Source: Aphrophora alni (Eukaryota; Arthropoda; Insecta; Hemiptera; Aphrophoridae). Taken from it: 64,000 nt of DNA. Position 1 is the stretch's first letter, and each line of letters begins with the position of its first letter. The stretch spans positions 89,292,424 to 89,356,423 of the forward strand of contig OY740774.1 of the NCBI GenBank assembly GCA_963513935.1, written 5' to 3'. Positions 21,086 through 32,389 of the stretch are shown here, one piece after another. Below the pieces are notes generated by a model. That model was not told the origin of the DNA and made no database searches. It saw only the letters and a program-made list of their open reading frames with translations. Position numbers and translations under genes: made by a program.

Positions 21086-22604
21086 AGCAAATTAAAAGGA
21101 AAAATTAGTCATCGTAAAATATCCCAAAATATGCAATAAATTTATGAATTTGTTACAATCTCTTTAACGTTTTATGAAAAATGCTATTGTTGAACTGTTT
21201 TTCTTTTAACTTTTACCGCCCGCCATTTTTGAATTGCTCAAGGGAATTAGGTTTTGTTTTTGGCATATTTTTCCTTTTCATCGTGACTTTTAAAACTATG
21301 TATCACACAACTGCTTCCAATCTTTACTTGAGATTACCCCCCCCCCACCTCTTGGAGAGATAAAAAAGTTATACTACTTGTAGAATATACATTCAAATGT
21401 CTCAGATTATATACGCTATTATATATTAACTTATATAAGATCACATCAGCTGTGCAGCAATTCTTGTATGTGTTAAAATAAGCCTGAACCTCTGTCTTTG
21501 TGTTGGAAAGCCGCAAAGCACTTCTATACTTAAGTAATGTATTGTTGATTTCCCCTGGTAGGATAGGCAACACAATACACAACTTAGGCACTAGATTGCC
21601 AGAAGGGTTCCACTTATTTAAATTGCAAACACAACTTCAAAATAATGATTTTCTTCTTGATTGAAGCGTTTGTATTTATTGATCCCTAAAGTTGTAGTTT
21701 TATTAATATAAATGCTTACCCAGGTATGTATTTACCCGGATGTATTCACTCAGGTTGTATACTGGTAAGATTATTGTGAATAAAAGAGACTTATATTGTA
21801 AAACAACCAATTAAACTAATGTTAGTCTGGATGGAAAGAATTAGTTAATTACTTTTGTTTATACTATGAAACCTAACTTACTGTATATATTACATTCCTC
21901 CACCCTTTAATGTTAACCTACACAAACACTTTGTACGTATGAAAAATAAATGTGATTTCAAAGAAAAAAACAATTAATTAAATTTAACATTGTAACATTG
22001 CAAGTGCAGAATTAACTAAATTAAAATTCACTTGAAATTGACAATATTTTCAAAATAATGTCCTTTTTATATATTGTAGTGAGACATAAGTGTTGTAAAG
22101 AGGAAACATTAAGTTAGCCTACAATTAATTTCTTACATTTGTTGGATTAATAAAGCAACATAAAATGAACAAACAAATGTTATGATGCTTGGGTTTTGTA
22201 GATAAAACAAAAATTACCACACATTTTGTCATGTGACGTTAGATTTCTGTTCGAATATGTAAAGAAAATGTTCTTGTACCAAAAATTATATCACCTTATA
22301 TAAAAAACATCACTTTAATAATAAAAATATTAGAACTTTAGGTTAAAAAAAAAAAAAAAAATCTTGGTTGATACACAGTATTGGACCATATAAGTACTGT
22401 ATCCTTAGATAAGCTCAAAAAGTGTGAGATCTAATACTTGCAGGAAGGATTGATATGCCTGTTTTACAGAACTCATAAGACTCTATGGACATGTGATTTG
22501 AATGGTTGTCACAAAATAAAGAAATGACGTCCTTCTTGGTTGGTTTAATATTGGCTTCGAAATGGCGTAGCCAAACAACAAACAAGTTTTGTTGATCCAT
22601 TCAT
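21086..22604. other. Intergenic stretch, nothing recognised
   Basis: Contains a poly-C run near 21338, a poly-A run near 22347, and short frames without recognised similarity (for example minus strand 22415-22600). No tandem array. Confidence 0.45.
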
Positions 22605-23360
22605 TGAACGAAGACCCCCAGTAGTTCTTTGACTTCTAGCTATCCTGATGTATGCACTGCTTGCTGTATCTTAACTGTGTTCCTATTACAGTGGTTAATG
22701 ATAGACCATTTTGTAAATTAAAATTGATCTAAAACTACCTCAGAAGTTCTATAACTCAAGAACGTCTAAGTGTCAATACAAATCAAAAGGGCAAACAGAT
22801 TAACATTGATAGAGTAATTGATATCTTTGTCGATATGAAATCAAGAAATGAAAATCATAAAATCTCAAGTTTAATCAATATTTTCATTGTTGTATAAATA
22901 AATGTTTTCCTGGTATCAAGAATTCGACTTTAAACTTTGTTTAATCTTTGTTTTTATTACTTTAAAATGTCCTTTCAAAACTCTTCTACATTTACTACAT
23001 AATGTCTACTAGTTACGTAGTTAATTAATATTTAGCTATTTTAATTTTATATAAAGTTAATTAGTTAATTCATCCAAGACCAAGTTATTTTTATGCTGGA
23101 AATCCTATTATTATTTTATTTTGGCAAAACCTTACTTCCTAAACAAACCTGTTCTGATCTTGTTGTAATGACAAGTGCCTAACTTTTTAGACAAATAAGA
23201 AGGTAAATCAAACAATACCACCTCATTATTTGTTACTATTGTTTTTCAAATTTGTAAAATCAAATATTATGTATGTATAATTGTTTATGCATGGTTAAAT
23301 CTAATTTATAATATAATGCGTATACAAATTAGATTTAAAATTCCTCTATTCACGTTTGTC
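22605..23360. repeat. Dispersed element copy, partner of 41690-42800
   Basis: About 750 bases match 41715-42800 in the same orientation, including 'gtgttcctattacagtgg', 'gatatgaaatcaag', 'cattatttg-tactattg' and 'tataatgcgtata-aaatta'. This copy lacks the block of about 280 bases that in the other copy encodes a non-LTR ORF2 tail on the minus strand, so it is probably an internally deleted relative. Confidence 0.75.
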
Positions 23361-23394
23361 AATTACTTTTAGGGGTCTCATTTGGACATTCTGG

Positions 23395-23640
23395 ACAGGT
23401 GCTTCCAAGAACCTAACTACACCACTGCCATGTCGTATATGACCTTGTACATTCTCATCTGAATTATGGGATTATCATAAGGGTTGACTCGTCAGATTAT
23501 GGGATATAAAGGATGTTCCTTTCCAAAAACAGCTGTTTAGAATAATTGCTGGACTTAAACAAATGGAATCATTTAGGGAGGCCTTTAAAGAAATGCAAAT
23601 AATAAGTTTTCACAATTTGTAAGTTTATTTAAATTAATTT
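23395..23640 (+). pseudogene. Non-LTR retrotransposon reverse-transcriptase end fragment
   Basis: One frame reads YDLVHSHLNYGIIIRVDSSD and, after a stop and a one-base shift, QLFRIIAGLKQMESFREAF followed by KEMQIISFHNLYLN. This is the end of the reverse transcriptase of jockey/RTE-style non-LTR elements ('Y-x-L-V-x-S-x-L-x-Y-G-I-x-x-W-G', 'Q-K-x-x-x-R-I-I', 'E-x-C-R-x-x-F-K-x-L-x-I-L-x-x-x-x-L-Y'). The usual W of Y-G-I-x-x-W is R. Nothing upstream resembles the catalytic palm, so it is a small fossil. Confidence 0.65.
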
Positions 23641-24479
23641 TCATAAGTTTAATTTGTAATCAATTTGAAATAGCCTATATATAATAGTAAATAATATATA
23701 GTCAAAATAATGTACAGTTTTACATAATAAACTAGATAAAACAGAACAATATAATACATTAGACTTAAACAAAGATACCAAGACGTTACAATAATACAAC
23801 CATATATAAATAAGTCATTAAATAGAACAAAGAGACATAAAAAATTGGGAAGCAACCCAAAACCACATAAAATTCAAAATGTAATTTATCAATGTAATCT
23901 AAAGTGCTCATTAACCCTGATATAAATCCCTGACACGAATAGTATACACCATCAATTAAAATTTATTTTATGGCGTTTTAAATGTTGTACTAGTCAAAAG
24001 TTTATGAAACTATTTTACATTACATGACTAAATGTAAATCAAGATATGAGCGGTGTAGGCTCAATGTTTACAGAAAGTCTTTTCATGACGAGGTTGCTCT
24101 TAACAAACTTCAAGAGTTTACAAGAGTTGAAGAAAATCGGAATAAATCTAAAACTAGACTACTATCTTTATAAATAATTTAGATTATTATTTGTAACTAT
24201 TAATTTATTGCACTCTTCTGAATTTTGAAGTTTCAAATATTTAAAGATAGGCATTGATATTATGATTATGGCCGTTCATTCTAATTTACCAAGAGTTGGA
24301 AAATACGTGAAATTTTTTGTAATGAAACCTCATGGGTAAACTCAATTTAAATTTAAAATTCTCTTAATATCATTAACTTGGCATCGTTGATGAACTCTCC
24401 CCCAGCTCAGTATTGGAGAGCTTTCTTGTGAAATTACTCACGTAGGGTTATTTGTTTTACTTACAATTTTGACATATTA
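23641..24479. other. Probably decayed tail of the preceding element
   Basis: AT-rich with no clear frame. A short plus-strand frame near 24045-24175 (RYERCRLNVYRKSFHDEV) is not recognised. Confidence 0.35.
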
Positions 24480-24900
24480 GTTTGAGTTGTATATATTCAC
24501 GTTTGAACTAAATTTCATTGAAATTATTTGCGCTGATTTTGAGATTATTTGCGCTTTATTTTTTATTTTGACGTTTTAACTGATAAATCTCAAACGCGTT
24601 TCTAGGATGGTTTTTGGGTGACCTTAGATGACCACTTTTTCAACATCGCTATAGGCAGTTTTAAGATCGTAACTTTGAGTTTTCGTGATATAGTATTATT
24701 CTCTACAAAATTGTAACTTTGACTTTTATTTATTTGGTTATCTGAGAAAGTTTGTGCACAATTTATTTAACTCATACTATTTAAACAACAAAATGGAGGC
24801 CATAATGTACTGATTTCGAAATAGCAGATGTATTTTGAAACTCTGGTTTCGATTTTATCAATTTTTTATACATATGCCAAAATTTCAATTTGTACATTTA
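24480..24900 (+). repeat. Family A dispersed repeat, partial
   Basis: Contains 'aaatttcattgaaattattt', 'gctataggcagttttaagat' and 'gtaactttgag', matching the middle part of the other family A copies. Confidence 0.5.
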
Positions 24901-25239
24901 ATCTCATTTTTTAACTACAGCTGGGAAGCTGAACACAGCAAGAAAAGAGAGAAGACTTTATGTTCTGCCATTATTTCTGCGATCGTTTGAATCGCATTTC
25001 TTCGTTTATCTTCCAGTGCTTGAAGGCACCCCTTGATTGCATTGTACATTAGCCTCGCGCCGGGAGGCATTACGTCATGAGATAAAAGCAGTAGCTCTTG
25101 AATCTATTTAACGTTATTCGTAATAGTAATTTATGTGGTCTATCGGTTTGGAAGTTCTTAGCATACCTATGTGTTATTGATCGAGTTTAATTGAACATTT
25201 ACGGTAATTTTCCACCAATTGTGAGTATACAAATTAATA
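24901..25239. other. GC-richer unassigned patch
   Basis: 24930-25100 is less AT-rich than its surroundings ('agcctcgcgccgggaggca') but has no recognisable frame. 'ttacgtcatgag' at about 25070 matches a CRE/AP-1-like word by chance-level criteria. Confidence 0.35.
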
Positions 25240-25579
25240 GACGACGTTTCTAGAGAATCAATCAACTTCCGTTATCAAGTGACAAGCCTTAAATATGATA
25301 AATGTGAAAAAACGTCAACATATTCTAGTATCCTAGCACCAAGATCGAAACGAAAATAAATGGTGGACAATCATACTGACTTCCTCACCCACACATCCCC
25401 AAAAGTAAATAACAATCCGTTGAAATTATTCCTCATGAGTGAAAATAAACTATCGATTTCATCTTTGAAAACAATATTTATATATTTAAATAGATTTTTA
25501 ATTTATTGATTTTAACGCTACTACGTTTTTTACCTGCAAGTATTGAAAATACAATAATTTTTCAAGTGAAAAATATACG

Positions 25580-25651
25580 ACCTAGACTGGGAATCGAACC
25601 CAGGACCTTTTTCTTTACGCGCCAATGCTCTACCAACTGAGCTATCCTAGC
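25580..25651 (-). tRNA. tRNA-like sequence, probably pseudogene or SINE head
   Basis: On the minus strand: D arm with A box TAGCTCAGTTGG, B box GGTTCGATTCC, T arm CTGGG/CCCAG, and 3' acceptor strand TCTAGGT. The anticodon loop would read GCGTAAA, but base 33 is C instead of U, the anticodon stem is broken (TTGGC against GAAAA) and the acceptor pairs poorly. Not a functional tRNA; the pol III boxes are intact. Confidence 0.6.
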
Positions 25652-25859
25652 CGCTTTCCTGTACAGGTGGTAGTAAAACGCTGGTAAAAACGTATTAGCG
25701 ATAAAATTAATAAATTAAAAATTAATAAATACGTAAGGGGTTCAAAATGAATAAAAATTAATTTCAATGTCGCATATGCGAGGTAATTAATTAGGTAACT
25801 GAAAAATTGGAGCAATAAATCAAAGTCAAGTGGGTTGTTTACGCCCTATGCTGGGAATG

Positions 25860-25931
25860 AATAGGATAGCTCAGTTGGTAGAGCATTGGCGCGTAAAGCC
25901 AAAGGGCCTAGGTTCGGTTCCCAGTCTAGGT
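25860..25931 (+). tRNA. tRNA-like sequence, probably pseudogene or SINE head
   Basis: Inverted partner of 25580-25651. The anticodon stem is perfect here (TTGGC/GCCAA) around loop GCGTAAA. A box TAGCTCAGTTGG is intact; the B box reads GGTTCGGTTCC with one change. The acceptor stem AATAGGA/TCTAGGT is weak and base 33 is C, so decoding (nominal GTA) is doubtful. Confidence 0.6.
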
Positions 25932-26400
25932 TGTATATTTTTTACTTGAAATATTATTGTACTTGCTTCGCTTGTGACGTGAACGTGTCCTCAGCGTAAA
26001 TAATATTTGATTAAAATTGAGCTTTAAATTTCGGCGGGCAGGATTAATTAAAAAAAAAATTCCTGAATCTTAATGTAGGCTATATTGTGTATTTCGCGAT
26101 TTTTCACAAAGGTTTATGTTATTAAACTTCACAGTTCACTAAAAATTAAACAAAATCGTTAAAAATGGTACTTCTAGAGCGATAAATATGTTTTGTTTAT
26201 TTTCTTAGAGGCAATACGCAAACGAAATTTGATCAAAATCGTCTGCGCCGATTTTGATAAAATCGTAATTTTGTGTATTTATTTATGAAAGCTACCAAAA
26301 AAATGTTGAGTTATTGAAAAATATCCCGTAATATGTGCAATATATACACACGTAAGTTATTAAATATGTTAAGTGGAGTTTAAAAAAATTAATTTCAATA

Positions 26401-26875
26401 TCTGCAAAAACACGATATTGATTTTTCAACCCTTCACATATCTTTATCTATTTCTTACTGTCCTCCATATTGTGTAAAATTACTTACATCCTGGGCCAGT
26501 AAGAGTGTTTTCATTTTTATGTAAACAAATATTCGACGTTAAAATAATTAAATGTTGAAAACCCAAACATAGATTTTTTTGACAAATCGCAAATTACACA
26601 AGTATGAGAAAGCAAACTAATGGTTTCTCTCTCACAGCTTAACTTGATCTCAAAGATAAACACTCAAGACCAACATGATAACTTCGATTTACAAAGGATG
26701 ACTAAACATTCCCTTATATATATAAAATAGTGTGGCAAAAATTTTCACCCCTTTTAAACAGCACAAAACTGTTATAATAGGTATGGTAGAGGTTTTACAT
26801 TGATATAGCAATCCATTTATATTATATCGAGGTCTTTCACGACTTAATTTACATTTAGTATAAATATATAAAGAA
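26401..26875. other. No recognisable feature
   Basis: AT-rich sequence; a 109-codon minus-strand frame covers 26689-27018 but has no recognised similarity outside the family C segment at 26880-26970. Confidence 0.4.
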
Positions 26876-26879
26876 AATA

Positions 26880-26970
26880 TCATAGAAATAAAGACTCCTA
26901 GCCCTTGGAATACTCTAAAAGCGCCAGGGTCGGAAACGAACAAGAGTTGGTCAAGATAGACAACAAGGAA
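26880..26970 (-). repeat. Family C repeat fragment (reverse orientation)
   Basis: Reverse complement of the 'gaccaactcttgttatctt' and 'tattagagtattcaaggg' segment seen at 40560-40600 and 55895-55945. Here it lies in a 109-codon frame containing DQLLFVSDPGAFRVFQGLGV. Confidence 0.6.
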
Positions 26971-27959
26971 AAACTTAACAGATGAATAGGAATGGAATAC
27001 ACTAATATATTTGAACACGTGTTTCTTATTTCTTTCTGTGTTTTTTTCCTCCGTGTGGAAAGCGTCTTTTACCTTTTCATATTTATGTAAACCATTTAAT
27101 TGGTAGAACTCTACTGATGACAGCGTAACCTATGATTGGAAATTTATTTCCTAGTTATAATTTGTATGATCCCATTCATGTAGAGTCGTACTAAAAAAAA
27201 AAATTAATTTTCCATAAGAGATTTATTTCGATTTTTAAAATTGACTCATTTGTCCAAGTCTAAGGCTTTGGTTAATTGTTTCGGGGGACAAATTTAAGTT
27301 TAATCAATATGGTTTTAGTCTATTTTCAAATAATCGATTTTCTATTGCAACTTAGTCTTTGGTAAGCCTGTACCTGTGTAAGCACGTTGATTTAATCTCT
27401 TCGTAATAGATTAGAACCACATTACAGAAGGATTAAAGTAGAGTTACACTGAAAGTATTGTTTTGTGTGCAGACATAAAAATTATAAATATGTCAAAGTA
27501 AAACTAATGTTAAACTTAGTGCTGATTTTTCCAAAGTCAATTTTGATTTTGCCAAGTTTTAAAAGTTTACAAGTTTAGACTGTAACTTTTATAAGAAAAT
27601 TTCGAAAAAGATATATTTTTTAAAAGAGCGGTATGTTTCTAAAAAAAGCTGTTAATACATCAAACTTACAACAATGTGTCATTGCCACCTACTAGGCATA
27701 CAAGGAGTAATCTTGACCAATCGAACTGAGGCACGATTTTACTCAAATTTTATTGTAAGCAATGGTTTTTCTAAACTTTGGAAAAGTTCGTTAACCATAA
27801 AAAAAATCATAAAAATTGGAAATGCCATGAATTTTTATTTAAATTGGTAATCAGGAATAGTTTTTGATTCGTAAATCATATAGGGGCTCTAAATATTTTG
27901 TGCAGTTTTAAATGATGTTAAAAAGTATTTTAAAAATTAATGTGTTGTAACCAACACGT
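26971..27959. other. Intergenic stretch, nothing recognised
   Basis: Homopolymer-rich. 'aaatggcaaatggcaaatgg' near 27979 is a minor 8 bp triplication just downstream. Confidence 0.4.
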
Positions 27960-28240
27960 GCTCAAATTACAGAAGTTCAAATGGCAAATGGCAAATGGCA
28001 ATGCACAAACTTTATCGCTTACCCTTTCACAAAACAAACTAAAATTTTTCATTTACAAGTAATAAATAAAGTAGAAATTATTGCCAATGCCCACGTAATA
28101 AATTTGATTAAAATGGTCCATGCTTTTGGACTGTAAAAAAGCTACTAACAGACCAAAAACCAATTTTCTACCATGGTTAAAAACTCAAAACTGACATATT
28201 ATCTATACTACATTTAAACAAGAAAGTAGTATTAATTTGA
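27960..28240 (+). repeat. Family A dispersed repeat, short copy
   Basis: Carries 'gcacaaactttatcgcttac', 'aataaatttgattaaaatgg' and 'gaccaaaaaccaattttcta', which match the start and the end of longer family A copies with the middle deleted. Confidence 0.5.
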
Positions 28241-28269
28241 AATGCCATAACGTCAAAAAAAAAAAACTA

Positions 28270-28665
28270 AATAATGTATATTTATAATATTTATATATAT
28301 ATATATATATACCTTGTTTCCGTCTTGCAAATTTTTTTTGTAGTGTAATACTACGCGCGTTTCAGGAACAAGTTCCCATCTTCAGGTTTTATAAAACTTA
28401 TATAAAATTTTTACTCACACGTGAGCACGTCATAATTTAACATAAACACACACATACACACGAACCAAGCACGAATTATTGCACATATAATTAAAAAACA
28501 AAGTATAAAAATTTTTATTTATTTTTTAGAACCGTTGGCTTTACGCCATGTTGACGTTGCACCAGTCACTGTTCGACTCATAGTATTACACTACAAAAAA
28601 AATTTCAAGACGGAATCAAGGTATATATATATATACATATATTAATATTATTAATATTATCAATA
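28270..28665. mobile_element. Foldback element with a hammerhead-like motif
   Basis: The left part (about 28270-28350) and the right part (about 28579-28660) are inverted copies sharing 'tagtattacactacaaaaaa' and 'aagacgg' with AT-repeat ends. The ribozyme-like motif lies just inside the left arm on the minus strand; the right arm stops at its cleavage point, so only the downstream segment is duplicated. A Penelope-like terminal structure is the favoured reading. Confidence 0.65.
28345..28392 (-). ncRNA. Hammerhead-ribozyme-like motif
   Basis: On the minus strand: CTGAAGA (28379-28385), extra T, stem II GGGAAC/GTTCCT, GAAA, stem III ACGCGCGT (self-complementary), cleavage base A, then GTATTAC, which pairs with the upstream GTTTTAT-side sequence (ATAAAAC) with one mismatch. 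All core bases are present. The downstream segment is followed by 'caagacggaaacaagg', similar to segments after the motifs at 49.1 and 61.0 kb. Confidence 0.65.
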
Positions 28666-28715
28666 TACATTATTTAGTTGTTAAACTATTAACTATATTG
28701 CAACTAGAGACATAA

Positions 28716-28760
28716 AAAAAAAAAAAATAAAAAAAAAAAAAATAAAAAAAATAAAAAATA
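28716..28760. repeat. A-rich tract
   Basis: Runs of A broken by single T residues; possibly the decayed poly-A tail of a retroelement, but no element body was identified next to it. Confidence 0.7.
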
Positions 28761-29539
28761 GCTCCAGTATTTCAAATACAAGTAGAATATTTAATAAATA
28801 AAATATAACTGTCATTGAATATGATTGTTTCACATTTCAAAATGGTTGAACTGTCTATTTTTTAATGTATTTTAAATCCCAATATTCTTATTTATGACTT
28901 GTTAACAGCAGTAACATATCTTGTCTTTCTACAGTATTACTAAGTTAAGCAGAGTTTTCAATATCACCCCTTTTCGCAATATCGGTAATATTGGAGTGAA
29001 GAAGGGGTTGTTGAGATTTGACACCTCTTTGAATACTGAATCCATGTCTGTCCTTTCCAAAAGGATTTCAAATGTCACCAGAACTTATTACATTGACGTT
29101 TGCATCATATTTCATGAATTCATATTCCTGTAAGTCGCCTATTATCAAAGAAGAAAAGAGAAGGTATATTATTCAGAGAGTTGTGGCCAACTGATGTATA
29201 ATTTTATTGTATTCTTACAGTAAATAACAGTTGCAGGAACAAAATTAAGGTAGTTATTACACATTTCAGTTTGATCTATGAAAATTGAAGTTTGTAACGG
29301 AACCAAGTAGACAAAGATATATTCGGGATAGATTGTTTCTCCATCACATACTATACTTTCTCTATAAGTATATGTGAACAATTGAGAAACTAAAGCGATA
29401 ATATTAAGATTTATTTATTCTAGAAAAATTTGGAGTTTCTGTTTCGAAGTACTATGTCTATTGTTGTAAAAAGTATTTCAGATCCTGAAATCACAATTTA
29501 CAAGTTGTGAATAGTATCTGAATATTACGTTTTACAGAT
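28761..29539. other. No recognisable feature
   Basis: Short frames on both strands (28921-29133 plus, 29169-29381 minus) are not recognised. No tandem or inverted structure. Confidence 0.4.
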
Positions 29540-29660
29540 TTAGTATAAATGAGCTACAATAAAATTTTTTCGCCTTGCGGCATCATCGGTCAACTCTCGC
29601 CTTGCGGCAGTTGCCCGATGATGCCGCAAGGCGAAACAATTGTAGCTCATTTATATTATT
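29540..29660. mobile_element. Compact hairpin with a variant hammerhead-like motif
   Basis: Nested inverted repeats: 'aaatgagctacaat' / 'attgtagctcattt' outside and 'cgccttgcggcatcatcgg' with its reverse complement inside. The GC-rich stem stands out in an AT-rich context. The centre repeats 'cgccttgcggca' once more. Each arm carries the CCGATGA...GAAA motif. Confidence 0.7.
29606..29650 (+). ncRNA. Variant hammerhead-like motif (CCGATGA)
   Basis: CCGATGA (29615-29621), extra T, stem II GCC/GGC capped by a GCAA tetraloop, GAAA (29633-29636), stem III ACAATTGT, cleavage base A at 29644. The core T at position 4 is C, which is expected to harm catalysis, and helix I has only two pairs. The architecture matches the other motifs in the window. 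Confidence 0.5.
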
Positions 29661-29929
29661 AAAATATTTGAAAATTTAAGCTTTTGCTTTATTTTATCCT
29701 TGAATATGGAGTTTCAACAAGAAATATCTGCTATTACATTAAAGATTTAGTATGACTGCCATTTTGAAACTTCAGAATGGCATTCTATGATTAAAAAATT
29801 TAACTTAGATGTTTGTGCTACAGAATGTTTTAATAAGTTTGTAAAAAATAGTTTATAATAGTTTTAAAACACAAAAATTTTTATATACATATATTTGTGT
29901 TTGAAAGGAATATATTTTTAAAGTCTTGA
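29661..29929. other. No recognisable feature
   Basis: AT-rich spacer between two repeats. Confidence 0.4.
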
Positions 29930-30185
29930 GGCCATAACGATTAAGACACTCAGATTGTGGTGGGGAGGGTTGTAAAGACAAATTCCCTGAGTGGCTCATT
30001 TATAGTGAGTATAGGTGTAGCAATCCAAGGTACTTTAGCTGTATTTACACCTTCCTTCATCTAGTATTGTGTTACAACCCTCGCTTTCATTTTTTCTACC
30101 AAGTCCTCTTGACCAAATTTTGTTGTATTCGACCCAGACGATATTACCGTATTAGCGACCTCTAATGCTTTATTTTTCCTTTACA
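29930..30185 (+). repeat. Family C dispersed repeat
   Basis: Contains 'gtggtggggagggttgtaaa', 'tgagtggctcatttatagtg', 'agtataggtgtagcaatcc', 'tacaccttccttcatctagt' and 'ctcttgaccaaatt'. The same order appears at 31700, 44170 and 55780, with pieces at 26880, 37500 and 40470. Read on the reverse strand the consensus translates over a conserved stretch (see 44170), so it may derive from an old coding element. Confidence 0.7.
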
Positions 30186-31699
30186 GAGATGATTACCGCT
30201 GTTTTTTGTCATAAAATCACACCGATTAAAGGAAATACGATTCAGGTGAAAGATAGTTTTACAAATTTTTAATTTGTGTCGGGTAAAAAAACAAACTCAT
30301 TTAAAAAAATGTATTTGATTTTTATAATATATTTGTGACTAGCCAAAAATCTTTTTTTTTTTTTCGTAAGTTGTAAAAACGATCTCAGAAACAGCTAGAC
30401 ATATTGGGGTGAAATTTACATCAAAATGTTATTCCTTTCGTTTTGCATACCTTAACAGAGATTATTTCTGTTATAAAGAATATAAAATTACCCTCATCCG
30501 TAAGATAATTTAAAAGTTATTAAAATAGCAATATCTTACCTATTTTGAAATATAACATTCAACACAATTTCTGTTGAAGAGCCTTACTCTTAAAGGCGTT
30601 GAGATACCGCCTCTATAGAGTGATACGATGTAAGAAGGATTATACCATACTTATGTATATTATAAACACATCAATCAGATGTTAAGCTTAGCCTAGGCTA
30701 GGCTTAGTTTCAAGTTGATTCTATACGTATTGGTTAACCCCGATTAGGAAATTTTGGTGTGTTGACGACAAATTACCTTCATTTTAAAACTTAGCCTTTT
30801 ATTAAAAAAAAAAAAAAAAAAAAAAATCAAAGTTTATGGTACTAATTTTAAGAAAATTATATCAATCGCAGTTCTGACATATTAGAATACCAGAGTTTTG
30901 TGGACCTTGGAAAGCCCGTACTTCCAATTGTGTTTAAAACCTAACCAAACCAAACCTAATTTAACCTTATTCACTGTAAAACGACCACTCTTTCTTGTTC
31001 GCTGAGTAAAAAGATCCATGAATTGTTTTTGTATAACACTCTGATAAGTTCTTTCTACGGTCTTATCCTCTCAAAGGCTCACTTATATTGGGTACGGTTA
31101 TGGAAATACCAAGATATCCTTGCTCGATATGTGCCATTATTCCATAAAGCCTTTGATTTTTTTACATTCCTAATCAGCTCTCTATTTAAAAACTCTTGTT
31201 TCCTTTCGATTCTAACGCTAGTGTATCTGAGATGAATAACAAAAAGAAGATTAATTTGACCACGGTGCAGTTGATCGGATCCCTCCTACACACTGGTAAA
31301 GTTCAAATGTTTATGTTCTTTGTATTAAGTGGAGAAGCATTTAATACACTGTTTTTGTTAAGGAAGTGTGCAACATATAATACAGTTTGTCCATGAAGAG
31401 GTATACAAGTTCTATTATCAATCAATACCTATGTTATTTCCCAATATATTTCTTTGGAATTTCGCACACAATCTAATCATGGTAGTAAACGATTTTTCGT
31501 TAAAATATTATCTTCTTTGACTTAATGGAAACAAAATGGCGCCCTTTGAAATAAAACATCAATTTTTATAACTTTATATTTTATTTGAAAAGGCTGCCGT
31601 TTTCATTTTCAAAGAAGATATTATTTGAACAAAATATTTACTATTTAGTTAGGTTGTGAAGAAATCAGTTGAAAAATTACATTACGGTATATTGCCCCA
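30186..31699. other. Intergenic stretch, nothing recognised
   Basis: Includes a poly-A run (30805-30827) and a small palindrome 'aagcttagcctaggctaggc' (30686-30712). Overlapping short plus-strand frames at 31023-31396 are not recognised. Confidence 0.4.
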
Positions 31700-31880
31700 C
31701 GGTATTTTTTTTCGTGGGACACCCTCATTGGTTCACTCATAGTGAGTGGACCCGTGTATCCTAGCTGGATCTACACCTTTCTTCTTCAAGCCTTGGGTTA
31801 GATTCCTCTCTTTCATCTTTCCTATCAAGTCTCTCTTGACCAAATGTTCCTCTCTTCCGACCCTGATTGCTAGTTATTAG
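31700..31880 (+). repeat. Family C dispersed repeat
   Basis: Contains 'ggttcactcatagtgagtgg', 'ctagctggatctacaccttt', 'cttcaagccttgggttagat', 'tctttcatctttcctatcaa' and 'ctcttgaccaaatgttcc'. This is one of the cleaner copies. Confidence 0.75.
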
Positions 31881-32389
31881 ATGTGTTGTTTGATGAATGG
31901 CAAATTTAAATCTTTGTGTAAATTCCTACATTGTTATTTGGTGACTATTCTCCAAACCTTGCTTAATAATAGCTTTAGTTTGCAGGTATAAAACATCAGT
32001 GTATCGGAAAGAGTAAAATCATCTCCTAAACATACGAAGTTACCGGATTTCTTGCAAAACATATTTTGTGAAGTTTTAGGTCACCCAAATATTAAGGTCT
32101 GACAAAACGGCTTTGATATACAAAGTAGAAAAGAAACTTTGCTCACCAATTGAAACTTAGCGAGGATTCAGTAACAAACAGCCTTGTGGTCGACAGTTAA
32201 GCTGATTACTTTAATTATAGGATATTTAGGATTAAAATATCACTGTAGAAGGCATTACACATCGTCCTCTCACAGATATAATCCTATTAATTGAAACGCT
32301 ATAATTAAATGTAAATAGTTCATTTAACCAACGAATTACCCAAGGTACAAAGCTACTTATAATTTCAAATCATAAATATCTTGTAAAAT
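31881..32389. other. No recognisable feature
   Basis: Unremarkable AT-rich sequence. Confidence 0.4.

Larger units (their letters stand above)
25538..25975. mobile_element. Inverted pair of tRNA-like repeats (foldback)
   Basis: Left arm 25538-25657 and right arm about 25860-25975 are inverted copies of the same sequence, outer part 'caagtattgaaaatacaat' / 'aatattattgtacttg', inner part a 72-base tRNA-like sequence. The spacer is about 205 AT-rich bases. The tRNA 3' ends face outward. It may be a tRNA-derived SINE inserted twice, or a foldback element that captured a tRNA-like promoter. Confidence 0.65.
25240..26400 (+). repeat. Family A dispersed repeat, split by an inverted tRNA-like pair
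   Basis: Family A landmarks are 'cacccacacatccccaaaa' at 25385 and, beyond the insertion, 'acttgcttcgcttgtgacgt', 'tcagcgtaaataatatttga', 'ttaaaattgagcttt' and 'aaatttgatcaaaatcgtct'. The inverted structure at 25538-25975 interrupts it. Confidence 0.6.

Noticed and set aside
25065..25078. CRE-like ttacgtcatgag
   Set aside because: Isolated 8-base match, expected by chance at this length.
25580..25931. Two functional tRNA genes
   Set aside because: Base 33 is C, acceptor stems pair poorly, and one anticodon stem is broken; better read as tRNA-derived repeats.
26689..27018. 109-codon minus-strand gene
   Set aside because: Part of it is a family C repeat and the rest has no recognisable domain.
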